From Gammaproteobacteria bacterium (lineage in GTDB: Bacteria; Pseudomonadota; Gammaproteobacteria; Pseudomonadales; Azotimanducaceae): 64,000 bases of DNA. The DNA is taken from NCBI GenBank assembly GCA_012269545.1, contig JAAXKB010000046.1:48619-112618 (forward strand), written 5' to 3'. The position numbers were made by a program, and so were the translations under genes. Of the stretch, positions 57,005-64,000 are shown piece after piece (position 1 is the first letter of the stretch; each line of letters opens with the position of its first letter). Below the pieces are notes generated by a model. That model saw only the letters and a list, made by a program, of their open reading frames with translations, ran no database searches and was not told the origin of the DNA.

Positions 57005-57544
57005 TCACCGGCGCGTATTTAACTCTCTGTACGCGGTTCGTTCTTGCTCGGACAAATTGATGCCATCCACATTGACGTTTGAGTTCTCGCCATAGATCTC
57101 GCTCTCAAACCAGTCGACGAACGCCGGACTGCGGTTGTTTTTCCAATAGGACCAGACCATTTTTGCGTTGGCGGTTTTCATTACGCCCAATTTCAGTGTG
57201 TTGATTCGGGTATCGAGATGAGATTGATCCACCAGCCCCGCATGCACCTTGTCGTATACGTCAAACAGGTCGACAAGGTAGGTCAAGATGGCCATTTGCA
57301 CCCGCCAAGACTCCACTGGTGTGAGGCTGTCAGATGCCCAATCGAGAGCCATAAATTCTGCATAAGCCTCGTCCTTGGACGTTTGGAAGTACCTCTCGTA
57401 CAGTCGTTGGGTCAGCGAATGCCCGAATTGTGCCCGCGTGATGACATTCTGCTGCTGAATTTGTCTGCCCAAGTAAACTAGCGAAACGATGACGCCCAAG
57501 GAGCCAATCAGCTCGCCAAGATTTCCGAGTTGCTCAAGTGTCAT
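57005..57544 (-). CDS. Uncharacterised conserved protein with N-terminal membrane span
   Basis: 179 residues beginning with a hydrophobic GELIGSLGVIVSLVYLGRQIQQQN segment, which resembles a widespread family of marine bacterial proteins of unknown function. The remainder is helical, with a WESEIYG-type end. It has no known enzyme motif. The 105 bases before it and the gap to the cyclase hold nothing I can support. Confidence 0.6.
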   Translation of the reverse strand: MTLEQLGNLGELIGSLGVIVSLVYLGRQIQQQNVITRAQFGHSLTQRLYERYFQTSKDEAYAEFMALDWASDSLTPVESWRVQMAILTYLVDLFDVYDKVHAGLVDQSHLDTRINTLKLGVMKTANAKMVWSYWKNNRSPAFVDWFESEIYGENSNVNVDGINLSEQERTAYRELNTRR

Positions 57545-57587
57545 TGTGTGTCCTTATGAATCAAGGCTTCAGCGCGCGTTGGCACAT

Positions 57588-58307
57588 CTACCGCTGCAGG
57601 GCGTAGTAGCTCATCTGTACGCCGGAGGCATCTAAGGTACGCGCGTCAAAGGCCCAGTCTGAGTCTATCTCCAGAGCGTCATAGGCATGTTGCGTTAACA
57701 AAATTTCGTCGCGTTCAGCAACGTCCTCGCCGAGCCGCGAGGCGAGGTTCATTTCGTCGCCAAAGTATCCGTCGAGGGTCTCTGAGTAGAGCAGGTCGCC
57801 AAAGCCGATGCCCGCGCACAAGCCGTATTTTTCGGTATCGTTTAGGGTCAGACCGCTGTCTGAGATCCCTTGCTGAAGGGCAATTGCTGCGTTAACCGCC
57901 AGCCGGGGAGAGGCGAAATAAGCGATGCAGTTGTCGGCGTGATACCCAAAACGGATCGCATCAGTACCCTGCAAAATACCGCTCATACACTGTCGAGCCT
58001 TTGCCATGCGAGTGAGGAAGTGAACGATGCCATGTGACTTTGTGGTCCGTGAAAAACCAACAGAATCGATATTGAGGACGGCAACTTTCGCGCCAAATTT
58101 TTCCCAAGCTGCGCTACGGATGGTGTCGGCGTCCACACCGCCTTGATCTTGTTCCAGTAGAAAGTCGAGTAGTTTCACTAGGCTGTCCTTCGGCTGTTTA
58201 AAAGCTTCTTTTAACGCGACAGTGGAAGAGTTTACTGTGAGATGACGCGCTGAGGTAGCGGGTAAGTCGGCCCCGCGGCCCCTGAATCCTTGAGCCGGTT
58301 GTATCAA
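57588..58307 (-). CDS. Class III adenylate/guanylate cyclase-like protein
   Basis: A C-terminal class III nucleotide cyclase fold: the metal-binding Asp is in VAVLNIDSVGFSR, the substrate-side strand is RFGYHADNCIAYF, and the conserved YFGDEMNLASRLGED segment ends the domain. No receiver, HAMP or membrane part is visible. The frame stays open upstream to a GTG at 58466, inside the broken mntP, but no good start with a ribosome site exists. TTG 58307 is chosen as the least bad option for a chain of about 239 residues. The true N terminus is unsure. Confidence 0.7.
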   Translation of the reverse strand: MIQPAQGFRGRGADLPATSARHLTVNSSTVALKEAFKQPKDSLVKLLDFLLEQDQGGVDADTIRSAAWEKFGAKVAVLNIDSVGFSRTTKSHGIVHFLTRMAKARQCMSGILQGTDAIRFGYHADNCIAYFASPRLAVNAAIALQQGISDSGLTLNDTEKYGLCAGIGFGDLLYSETLDGYFGDEMNLASRLGEDVAERDEILLTQHAYDALEIDSDWAFDARTLDASGVQMSYYALQR

Positions 58308-58410
58308 GACGTGTACCGCAATCGTGGCTCTCGGTCGGAGCGCGAGCGTTAGTCCGTCTGCAGGGAGACCGTAAGAAGCAATTTGCCGCGAGCTGCATGT
58401 CTTCTCGTGC

Positions 58411-58892
58411 TGCTCGCTGTGCCAGCCGGGTTCCGCCGCGGTATCCGATATAGACGCCAGCGACACTGAACAATGCGGTGGTAACGCCGATCATGAGACA
58501 GGTTATCCACGGGTTAACGTGAAGCAAAGCCAGCGAAAACCCCGCAGCCATTGCATCCACACGTGTCGCAACCGCCAGAGTTAACATCACACGATGAGTG
58601 ATAAAGGCAATCTCTTGCGCCGCATCGGTATAAAACGACTCGCGGATCATTTTTGTACCGACACCAATCAGCAATAGAAACGCCAACCAAGGTGCCGCAG
58701 ACTCTCCCCAGCCAAGCAATCCGCTTCCTCCAAGGTAGCCGACCGCCGGCATCGCACCTTGGAAAACACCAAAATACAGGGCGGCTAAAATGGCTACTTT
58801 TTTTGTTTGCGCTCTCGATTGGCGCCCAGACCCACCGAAACCGCAAAGGCATCCATACTTAATGCAAATGCCAAAACAAAAAGCTCTGCCAT
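58411..58892 (-). pseudogene. mntP: Manganese efflux pump MntP, frameshifted and C-terminally incomplete
   Basis: The start (MAELFVLAFALSMDAFAVSVGLGANRERK) has the MntP family's MDAFAVSVGLG signature, and the rest of the pump continues in another frame, with ALYFGVFQGAMPAVGYLGG and LAVATRVDAMAAGFSLALL. The break is a run of seven A on the minus strand (T7 at 58798-58804); one more A would restore the frame. After IGYRGGTRLAQRA, the last membrane helix expected of MntP is absent and the frame continues into unrelated sequence. A homopolymer error could explain the first break but not the missing helix. No Mn riboswitch was recognised upstream. Confidence 0.75.
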
Positions 58893-59308
58893 ACGTCTCT
58901 TATCGTGTCCCCAGTTTCAAAAGCAATTGATACTTTTTTTGTTGCGCATCGGGGTCGTGAAGTTTACGTGACGCGGAAGGCTCAAACACACGTGGATCAA
59001 ATTCCGCAGGACGTACTGGTCTACCTTGGATCTCTAGCGTTAGCCTAAATTGTATCCTGTTTCCAAACGAGCATCTTAAACCTGCACTGGCAAAGAGAAG
59101 AGACCGTTCGGGCAGGGGATGCTTGTGAGCCAGGTTCGCAGCAGATCAAGAACATAAGGAACCTATGGCTTCTGTAGGACTGCTGGAGTCGTGCTCTTGA
59201 AACAGTGGGCAGTAATCAAACTTTGGTGTGTCAGTAATGGCTGGATTGGCTGGCCAAATGCCGCTGGGCGTGGGCATACTCTGACGTTCGAGTCATTCGG
59301 AAAACTCT
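58893..59308. other. 416-base divergent intergenic region, no feature identified
   Basis: The stretch lies between the mntP remnant and the CNNM-type gene. It must hold promoters for one or both genes, but I see no strong pair of hexamers, no conserved riboswitch motif and no ORF with a ribosome site. It is richer in A/T than its neighbours. Confidence 0.5.
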
Positions 59309-60427
59309 ATGATTTCCCTGCTGCTGCTTTTTTTTTCAGTTGCCATAGTCACATCCTTTCTTTGTTCCCTTTGGGAAGCTGTATTACTCAGCATCACGCC
59401 ATCCTACGCTCAGATTCAGCTACAAAAAGGCACCCAACTCGGGCGACGCCTGCAAGCATTTAAAGAAGATATCGATCGGCCGTTGGCGGCCATCCTCACG
59501 CTGAATACCATTGCCCACACCGTAGGCGCAATCGGCGTCGGTGATCAGGCGGCAAAAATCTGGGCAGATGCACATCCACTGATTACAGGATTGGCGGTGC
59601 CTGCGGTCATGACACTAGCGATCTTGGTGTTGTCGGAGCTGATTCCCAAGACCTTGGGGGCTAACTATTGGCAGCAATTGGCGCCGCTAACTGCGCGCTG
59701 CTTAGCATGGCTCGTGCGTTTACTTGGACCCTTGGTATGGTTCAGTCAGCGGATCACGAGCAAACTGAAGAAAAAAGAAGTGGGCAGTGCCTTTAGTCGC
59801 AGCGACTTCGTCGCGATGGCGGATATTGGTGCCCAGCACGGCATCTTCAAAGAGCAAGAATCCGAAATCATCACCAATTTGCTGAAGTTTCGGTCGGTGA
59901 GAGCGAGGGACGTTATGACGCCTCGCACGGTGGTGCGTTCGTCCAGATCTACCGAAACCTTGGGAGAGTTCTTTGCCAAAAATCGCGAACAACGGTTTTC
60001 ACGAATTCCGCTGTATGAGAACGAATCTCGGGATCAGGTTATTGGTTACGTGCTAAAGGATCAGGTGCTTGCGAGTATCGTCGACGGACATACGGAGAAA
60101 CCACTTGAGTCTTTGAAGCGGGAAATCATAGCTGTCCCCGAGGACTACCCCATCCTAGAGCTGTTCAATCGCTTCTTAAATGCGCATGAACAAATTGCCT
60201 TAGTCGTTGACGAATTCGGTGGCACCGACGGTATTGTCACCATGGAAGACGTGATCGAAACTCTGTTGGGTGTTGAGATCGTTGATGAATCTGATCGTAC
60301 TGTCGATATGCAGGTGTTAGCACGGCGAAGCTGGGAGCGCAGGGCGCGCCGAGTCGGCTTGATTGTGGAATCGACGCCTGAGGCGGAAGGCGGCAGCGCT
60401 GCTGAAGACAAGAATACGGAAGCTTAG
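59309..60427 (+). CDS. CNNM/HlyC-CorC-type transporter-associated protein (DUF21-CBS)
   Basis: 372 residues: a DUF21/CNNM membrane domain with four hydrophobic spans (about 1-140), a charged linker KLKKKEVGSAFSR, then a pair of CBS domains (about 190-320) containing RARDVMTPRTVV and DEFGGTDGIVTMEDVIETLLG. The family is linked to Mg2+/Co2+ efflux and metal homeostasis. The C-terminal CorC_HlyC domain is missing. ATG 59309 has GGAAA upstream. The neighbouring broken mntP is another metal transporter. Confidence 0.86.
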   Translation: MISLLLLFFSVAIVTSFLCSLWEAVLLSITPSYAQIQLQKGTQLGRRLQAFKEDIDRPLAAILTLNTIAHTVGAIGVGDQAAKIWADAHPLITGLAVPAVMTLAILVLSELIPKTLGANYWQQLAPLTARCLAWLVRLLGPLVWFSQRITSKLKKKEVGSAFSRSDFVAMADIGAQHGIFKEQESEIITNLLKFRSVRARDVMTPRTVVRSSRSTETLGEFFAKNREQRFSRIPLYENESRDQVIGYVLKDQVLASIVDGHTEKPLESLKREIIAVPEDYPILELFNRFLNAHEQIALVVDEFGGTDGIVTMEDVIETLLGVEIVDESDRTVDMQVLARRSWERRARRVGLIVESTPEAEGGSAAEDKNTEA

Positions 60428-60516
60428 CGTTTTGGCTGGCGGGCTCTTGTCGCGCAAACAGGCGCAGTTGATCGTGAGCACAAGTGCTGACGATACGCAA
60501 AAGCGTGGTTTTCACC

Positions 60517-60674
60517 TTACTCTGGCATGTCATCAGCCATCAGCGTGGCATACACAGCTTTCTGGGACGCTGTGGCGAGTTCGACCAACTCTTTGCGAGC
60601 TGAGCGCAGACTGCCTGCGGCAGTGACGGCTGCTGCGTCTCGGGTGACGTCACCGTTCGCACGGTCGACGGCCT
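60517..60674 (-). other. Open frame without a start, possible gene remnant
   Basis: An Ala-rich minus-strand frame runs from inside the LLM gene end to TAA at 60517, ending LRSARKELVELATASQKAVYATLMADDMPE. Its composition and amphipathic helix look like a real protein C terminus, phasin-like in style, but there is no ATG, GTG or TTG. It may be a fragment of a lost gene. Confidence 0.25.
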
Positions 60675-61541
60675 TTATTGTTTCGCGATAAACCGCTCTC
60701 CAAACTGGCTTAGCCTGTCGAGTCCGTCGGGGCCAGCAAAAAAGAAGGCCGGCAGCATGATTCTTCCAACCCCTAGGTCACGAAGATCGGCGATACCTCT
60801 TTCAGGATCTGCCATCTGAGAGCCGAACATGGCGTTTATTTCCAGCGTTCCGTAATCTCGCTCCGCCCGCTCACAGGCCGTTCTCACTCGGCTAAGCAGA
60901 TCCGCTAACCGCTGAGTATTTCCTTCACCGGGGAAATACCCATCCGCCAGCTTTACCGCGCGACGAATTGCCGCATCGGTATCGCCACCCACTAAAATTG
61001 GAATGTGGCCATTGACCGGTCGAGGACTGCAGGTAACTTTTTCGAAATCAACGAATTCGCCGTGGAATTCTGCATGGGGCCCTGCCCATAACGCCCGCAT
61101 CACTTCTATGTACTCATCATTCCTTGCACCCCGTCTGGGCCATGGAATGCCAAGGGCATCAAATTCTTCTCTCATCCAGCCGATGCCAAGGCCAAGTTCG
61201 ACCCTGCCACCTGAGAGCTGATCTAAGGTTGCCAACTCCTTGGCTAATATCAGCGGATTGCGCTGGGGTACGATTAAAATACAGGTGCCCAGCCTCAGGC
61301 TAGGCGTAGCGGCGGCCGCATAGCTCAACCAAATCAAAGGGTCAGGCACTGGCGTGTCGGGTTCCATGGGGATCTTGCCGTCCTTCGTATAGGGATAGGC
61401 AGATTCAATGTTGTCCGGTCGAATGACGTGTTCGCCGCCCCAGACGGATTCAAAGCCAGCCTGCTCAGCTCGTTTGCAGACCTCCATCGTCGTGGGTCCG
61501 TCGATACAAATACTGCTTGCGAACGCTAATCCAAATTTCAC
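60675..61541 (-). CDS. LLM-class F420-dependent oxidoreductase
   Basis: 288 residues of the luciferase-like monooxygenase superfamily, in the F420-type subgroup common in actinobacteria and some marine proteobacteria. Features are GFESVWGGEHV, RLGTCILIVPQRNPLILAKELATLDQLSGGRVELGLGIGW (a classical pattern) and HIPILVGGD. The N terminus is a TIM-barrel strand, not a signal. It could act in oxidation of a xenobiotic, aldehyde or F420-bound substrate; whether this organism makes F420 cannot be seen here. It is 100 bases downstream of the hydrolase gene on the same strand. Confidence 0.85.
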   Translation of the reverse strand: MKFGLAFASSICIDGPTTMEVCKRAEQAGFESVWGGEHVIRPDNIESAYPYTKDGKIPMEPDTPVPDPLIWLSYAAAATPSLRLGTCILIVPQRNPLILAKELATLDQLSGGRVELGLGIGWMREEFDALGIPWPRRGARNDEYIEVMRALWAGPHAEFHGEFVDFEKVTCSPRPVNGHIPILVGGDTDAAIRRAVKLADGYFPGEGNTQRLADLLSRVRTACERAERDYGTLEINAMFGSQMADPERGIADLRDLGVGRIMLPAFFFAGPDGLDRLSQFGERFIAKQ

Positions 61542-61641
61542 GCGACCTCCTAGCTGGGAGTGTAAGCATAACCCTAATACCGACGCGTGGGCGCTCTGCC
61601 GGTTGTCACAAGGCTATGCAAAGCTGCGGCCGCCTGAGACA

Positions 61642-62421
61642 CTAGGTAGACGGCTTCAATTGGCGCGTGAAGTATTCGATGACGTTGTTAAGTGCGTCTC
61701 GTGTTGGATGGCCTGTCTTGTCAACAAAGTCTAAGGTCAGCACCGAGTGGCCCTTCCCAGGTAACGTTATCTCTTGGACTCGATCGACGCCATCATCATT
61801 GAAAGCTCGATGAACACATGCTGATTTTGCCTCTGTGCACAGCGGATCATTTTCGAATCGCAACAGTCGCATCGGGCCCTTGGAATCCAGCGCCTGCCGG
61901 CTTTTGTCAATGTCGGCAGGTGACATATGAAGTGCCCCTTGCGTAAAAAAAGGCATGGCCGGTTGCGATGCGACGGCTGCGATCACGCTTTCGTCTCCAA
62001 TCAGCTGGATCGCGAAGTTGCCAGTGAGGCACATGCCAATGATACCGACCCCATCGCTGCCTAACTCGTCCCTGATGTGCCTGCAAAGTAGCCGAATCCA
62101 GTCAGTAATCGGGCTGGAGCGATCGCGGCTCATGAGATGAAATTCTCTCCGCAGGCACAAAACCCGAGCAAGGTTTCCCGCGATCGATGTTTTGCCTAGT
62201 GGGCCAAACAGGTGTGGCATCACCACTTCAAATCCGGCATGCACGAGTTCATCCGCCAGCAACAGTGTTTCCTGGCCGATGCCTGGCAATTCCTGAAGCA
62301 GGACAACAGGAGCGCCAGCACCTCGTCGATAGATATCGTGGGAAATGGTGTCTCCGTAGGAGGTCTGGGCCTCGAAGCGAGTTCGCGAGTAATGGCTAAT
62401 CTGTGTCGCGCCGTTTTTCAT
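61642..62421 (-). CDS. Dienelactone hydrolase-like alpha/beta hydrolase
   Basis: 259 residues with the dienelactone hydrolase pattern: a Cys nucleophile, C131, in GMCLTG, and an acidic E44 in LLQELPGIG. The likely catalytic His is in GKGHSVL near residue 226. The DLH family hydrolyses dienelactones in chloroaromatic breakdown and various small esters. It precedes the LLM oxidoreductase by 100 bases and both may be one transcript. Confidence 0.85.
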   Translation of the reverse strand: MKNGATQISHYSRTRFEAQTSYGDTISHDIYRRGAGAPVVLLQELPGIGQETLLLADELVHAGFEVVMPHLFGPLGKTSIAGNLARVLCLRREFHLMSRDRSSPITDWIRLLCRHIRDELGSDGVGIIGMCLTGNFAIQLIGDESVIAAVASQPAMPFFTQGALHMSPADIDKSRQALDSKGPMRLLRFENDPLCTEAKSACVHRAFNDDGVDRVQEITLPGKGHSVLTLDFVDKTGHPTRDALNNVIEYFTRQLKPST

Positions 62422-62675
62422 TTTTAAGCTCGTGTGATTAGCCCGCAGTCTAGGGCAATTTCAATGAGACGCTCAATATGCGCGTATCGCATCCCGTTGC
62501 TCTGTGAAACGAGAAACGAAGACGAGGCGAGCGGATGATGTTACAGCGCGCCATGAGCGCGGCTGATCGATCGCATGAGGAAATGCCCATCGGTTCCAAA
62601 ATGAGATGGTCAGCGGGCGGGGTAGGTGGCAGAGTTCGGTAAGGCATGTCGCCTTGAATAAGAAGAGGAATACTT

Positions 62676-63392
62676 ATGTTTAAGCAAATTTCTGTCGCGT
62701 TAATGTTGTCTTTGGCAGCCATGGCTCAGGCCAACGACCACGAAAATCCGAGCACAACGGATGGTGCATTTATAACGATGATGGTGCAGAGCGATGACCC
62801 GATGTCTTACATCAGCGCTCTGCAATCTAACAGCGCCGCCTTTGAAGCCACGGGCACAACCAATGCAGGCTATTGTTTAACTCGAAGCGGACACGAACAT
62901 CCCGGTCAGATGTTTGTTTGGAACGCTTACGCAAGTCTTGAAGACGCCATGCAAGCGCCGTTGAAATATGACCCAATGCTGTCCCCTGATGCTGCGCTCT
63001 CCAGCCTTCGGCGGGTCAAATATGGCGTTACCTGGAAGCCTATCAAGCCATTCAAGCTTGATCCCGGTTATGAACGGATGATCCGAGTCGAGGTGGCGCC
63101 AGAGCATATTGGGAAGTTTGTCGAGGGTATGACCGCTACCGAAACCGCGGTGCAAAAAGCGGGACATGATTTAAATATAGGCGTTTTCGAAGGCATTGGC
63201 GGCGGTAAACACGAAGCCAACGTTCTTCACATGAGAGCTGTTTTCCGCACGCCTGCTGACTTCGGCAGAGTTTTGGACGAATACTACGCGGGTGCATCGT
63301 TTGGCGCCCCATGGAACGAGGCTTTTAGTCACGTGACACGCGTCGTAAGTGACTACATCCAAGAGTGTGAGCAAATCTACGCGGCTCAGTAA
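62676..63392 (+). CDS. Secreted protein of unknown function, related in layout to the one at 55.1 kb
   Basis: 238 residues with a signal peptide (KQISVALMLSLAAMAQAND) cut near AQA-ND. The mature part has two similar halves, each with a strand-helix pattern (FITMMVQSDDPMSYI and RMIRVEVAPEHIGKFVEG), suggesting a duplicated dimeric alpha/beta barrel, and two Cys. No active-site motif is seen. ATG 62676 follows an AGAGGAAT-type ribosome site. It lies upstream of the second amidohydrolase, in the same direction. Confidence 0.65.
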   Translation: MFKQISVALMLSLAAMAQANDHENPSTTDGAFITMMVQSDDPMSYISALQSNSAAFEATGTTNAGYCLTRSGHEHPGQMFVWNAYASLEDAMQAPLKYDPMLSPDAALSSLRRVKYGVTWKPIKPFKLDPGYERMIRVEVAPEHIGKFVEGMTATETAVQKAGHDLNIGVFEGIGGGKHEANVLHMRAVFRTPADFGRVLDEYYAGASFGAPWNEAFSHVTRVVSDYIQECEQIYAAQ

Positions 63393-63404
63393 AACATGAG
63401 GCAC

Positions 63405-63442
63405 AAGCCCCCGGTCTGTGCCTGTGACAGGCTGGGGGCCTT
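63405..63442 (+). terminator. Terminator-like stem after the secreted-protein gene
   Basis: AAGCCCCC (63405-63412) pairs with GGGGGCCTT (63434-63442) with one bulge, and an inner GCCTG/CAGGC stem sits in between. A TTTTT tract comes about nine bases later (63452-63456). This is a reasonable but not ideal Rho-independent terminator. Confidence 0.5.
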
Positions 63443-63561
63443 GCGACAACGTTTTTCTCAAGGCCTCTCATTTGTTTGAGGGAGATGAATGCGCATAGGG
63501 CGGTCTTTTCTACGGTTCGGGGCGGCGTTACTATTTGCCGACGAGAGGGGAGAGAAAAATT

Positions 63562-64000
63562 ATGCCTTATATTGAAAATCGTTTAGTTCACGATGCTGAC
63601 AGTCATCTCATGGAAATGTCGGACTGTCTCAACCCTTACTTCGAAAAATCGCTTTTAACCCGTTTTCTAGAGCACCCCAATCTGGGTGTGCGTGTTGGGA
63701 ACAGACTCGCGATAGAGGACGCGCAGAAACGACAGGAGGATGCGCTCTTTCGCGCATCAGCTGGCGATAACATCATGCTGCGCAAGAATTACGAAGCGCA
63801 AGGCGCCTTCATAAAAGAAGATCGACCGGCGGCAATAGACCACATAGGCGTCGCCAGTCAGCTGGTGTTCACCACTTTTTGCCTCGGTAATTTTGGTTTT
63901 GATCAATCGGACGATATGGAGCTGTGTTACGGCGCGGCAACAGCCCACAACCGTATGATGACGGATTTTTGTAGCGTTGATAAACGACTGCTGGCGACAG
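63562..64000 (+). CDS. Amidohydrolase 2-family protein, N-terminal part (cut by window edge)
   Basis: The first 146 codons of a gene that continues beyond the window. It starts with ATG 63562 behind a GAGGGGAGAG ribosome site. The metal-site DADSHLME (H15 by the same spacing as in the complete protein at 42.7 kb) is clear, as is the following helical part with a GVASQLVFTTF segment. It is a paralogue of the 42.7 kb protein, with which it shares the DAD(T/S)HxME motif. Its full length and the catalytic Asp are not visible. Confidence 0.8.
   Translation, partial: MPYIENRLVHDADSHLMEMSDCLNPYFEKSLLTRFLEHPNLGVRVGNRLAIEDAQKRQEDALFRASAGDNIMLRKNYEAQGAFIKEDRPAAIDHIGVASQLVFTTFCLGNFGFDQSDDMELCYGAATAHNRMMTDFCSVDKRLLAT

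Noticed and set aside
58893..59190. yybP-ykoY manganese riboswitch upstream of mntP
   Set aside because: I looked for the conserved motif elements on the minus strand and did not find them.

Overview
The window looks like a chromosomal segment of a free-living, aerobic, probably marine gammaproteobacterium. The order ilvI-ilvH-ilvC-pssA-msrP-msrQ, a rimI gene with a psi-like gene before it, pepA-holC-valS, and a FabY-type ketoacyl synthase all match Pseudomonas/Cellvibrio-type gammaproteobacteria. A CYP153-type P450, many thiolase and amidohydrolase genes, sodium:solute symporters and an F420-type (LLM) oxidoreductase recall the marine OM60/NOR5 group. That placement is inference from gene content; no rRNA gene is present. 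I saw no tRNA, rRNA, insertion sequence, prophage or CRISPR array.

1-9.4 kb is core metabolism on the plus strand: the tail of pgeF, branched-chain amino acid synthesis (ilvIHC) behind a candidate promoter and a structured leader, phosphatidylserine synthase, the periplasmic methionine sulfoxide repair pair msrPQ, a HolD-like protein, rimI and prfC. 9.4-19.9 kb holds a SirB1-like gene, then fabY, a thiolase and moaB on the minus strand. Divergent to these is a 1616-residue single-chain acyl-CoA carboxylase with the domain order carboxyltransferase(alpha-like)-carboxyltransferase(beta-like)-biotin carboxylase-biotin carrier. A tandem universal stress protein follows. Its start lies in another frame and overlaps the stop of a tiny membrane ORF. 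20-33.8 kb holds a TauE exporter divergent from a LysR regulator, hemH, an isolated hisH-hisF pair of an unusual subtype, a quinone oxidoreductase, a four-gene minor pilin cluster, and valS-holC-pepA.

33.3-51 kb is an accessory catabolic region with two divergent arms. The minus arm (42.5 to 33.3 kb) encodes a hotdog-like protein, a type I sulfatase, a GrdB-family selenoprotein, a sodium symporter, a secreted PHP phosphoesterase, a VOC protein, a thiolase-like protein without the usual nucleophile, and an RDD membrane protein. The plus arm (42.7 to 51.0 kb) encodes an amidohydrolase, a thiolase, a second symporter, a Gfo/Idh/MocA dehydrogenase, an aldo/keto reductase, a TauD-type dioxygenase and a metallo-beta-lactamase-fold lipoprotein. 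Together they read as uptake and stepwise oxidation of an organic, possibly sulfated, substrate; its identity cannot be told from sequence.

The strongest single discovery is the selenoprotein. Two abutting ORFs are joined through an in-frame UGA at 39544-39546, in a U-P-V-C context, and directly followed by a stem-loop with GGUC in its apical loop, as expected of a bacterial SECIS.

51-64 kb is a mixed accessory region: GST-like protein, MAPEG protein, CYP153-type P450, a secreted PHB-depolymerase-like esterase, two secreted proteins of unknown function, a class III cyclase abutting a broken mntP, a CNNM/CorC-type protein, an LLM oxidoreductase, a dienelactone hydrolase-like protein and the start of a second amidohydrolase cut by the window edge.
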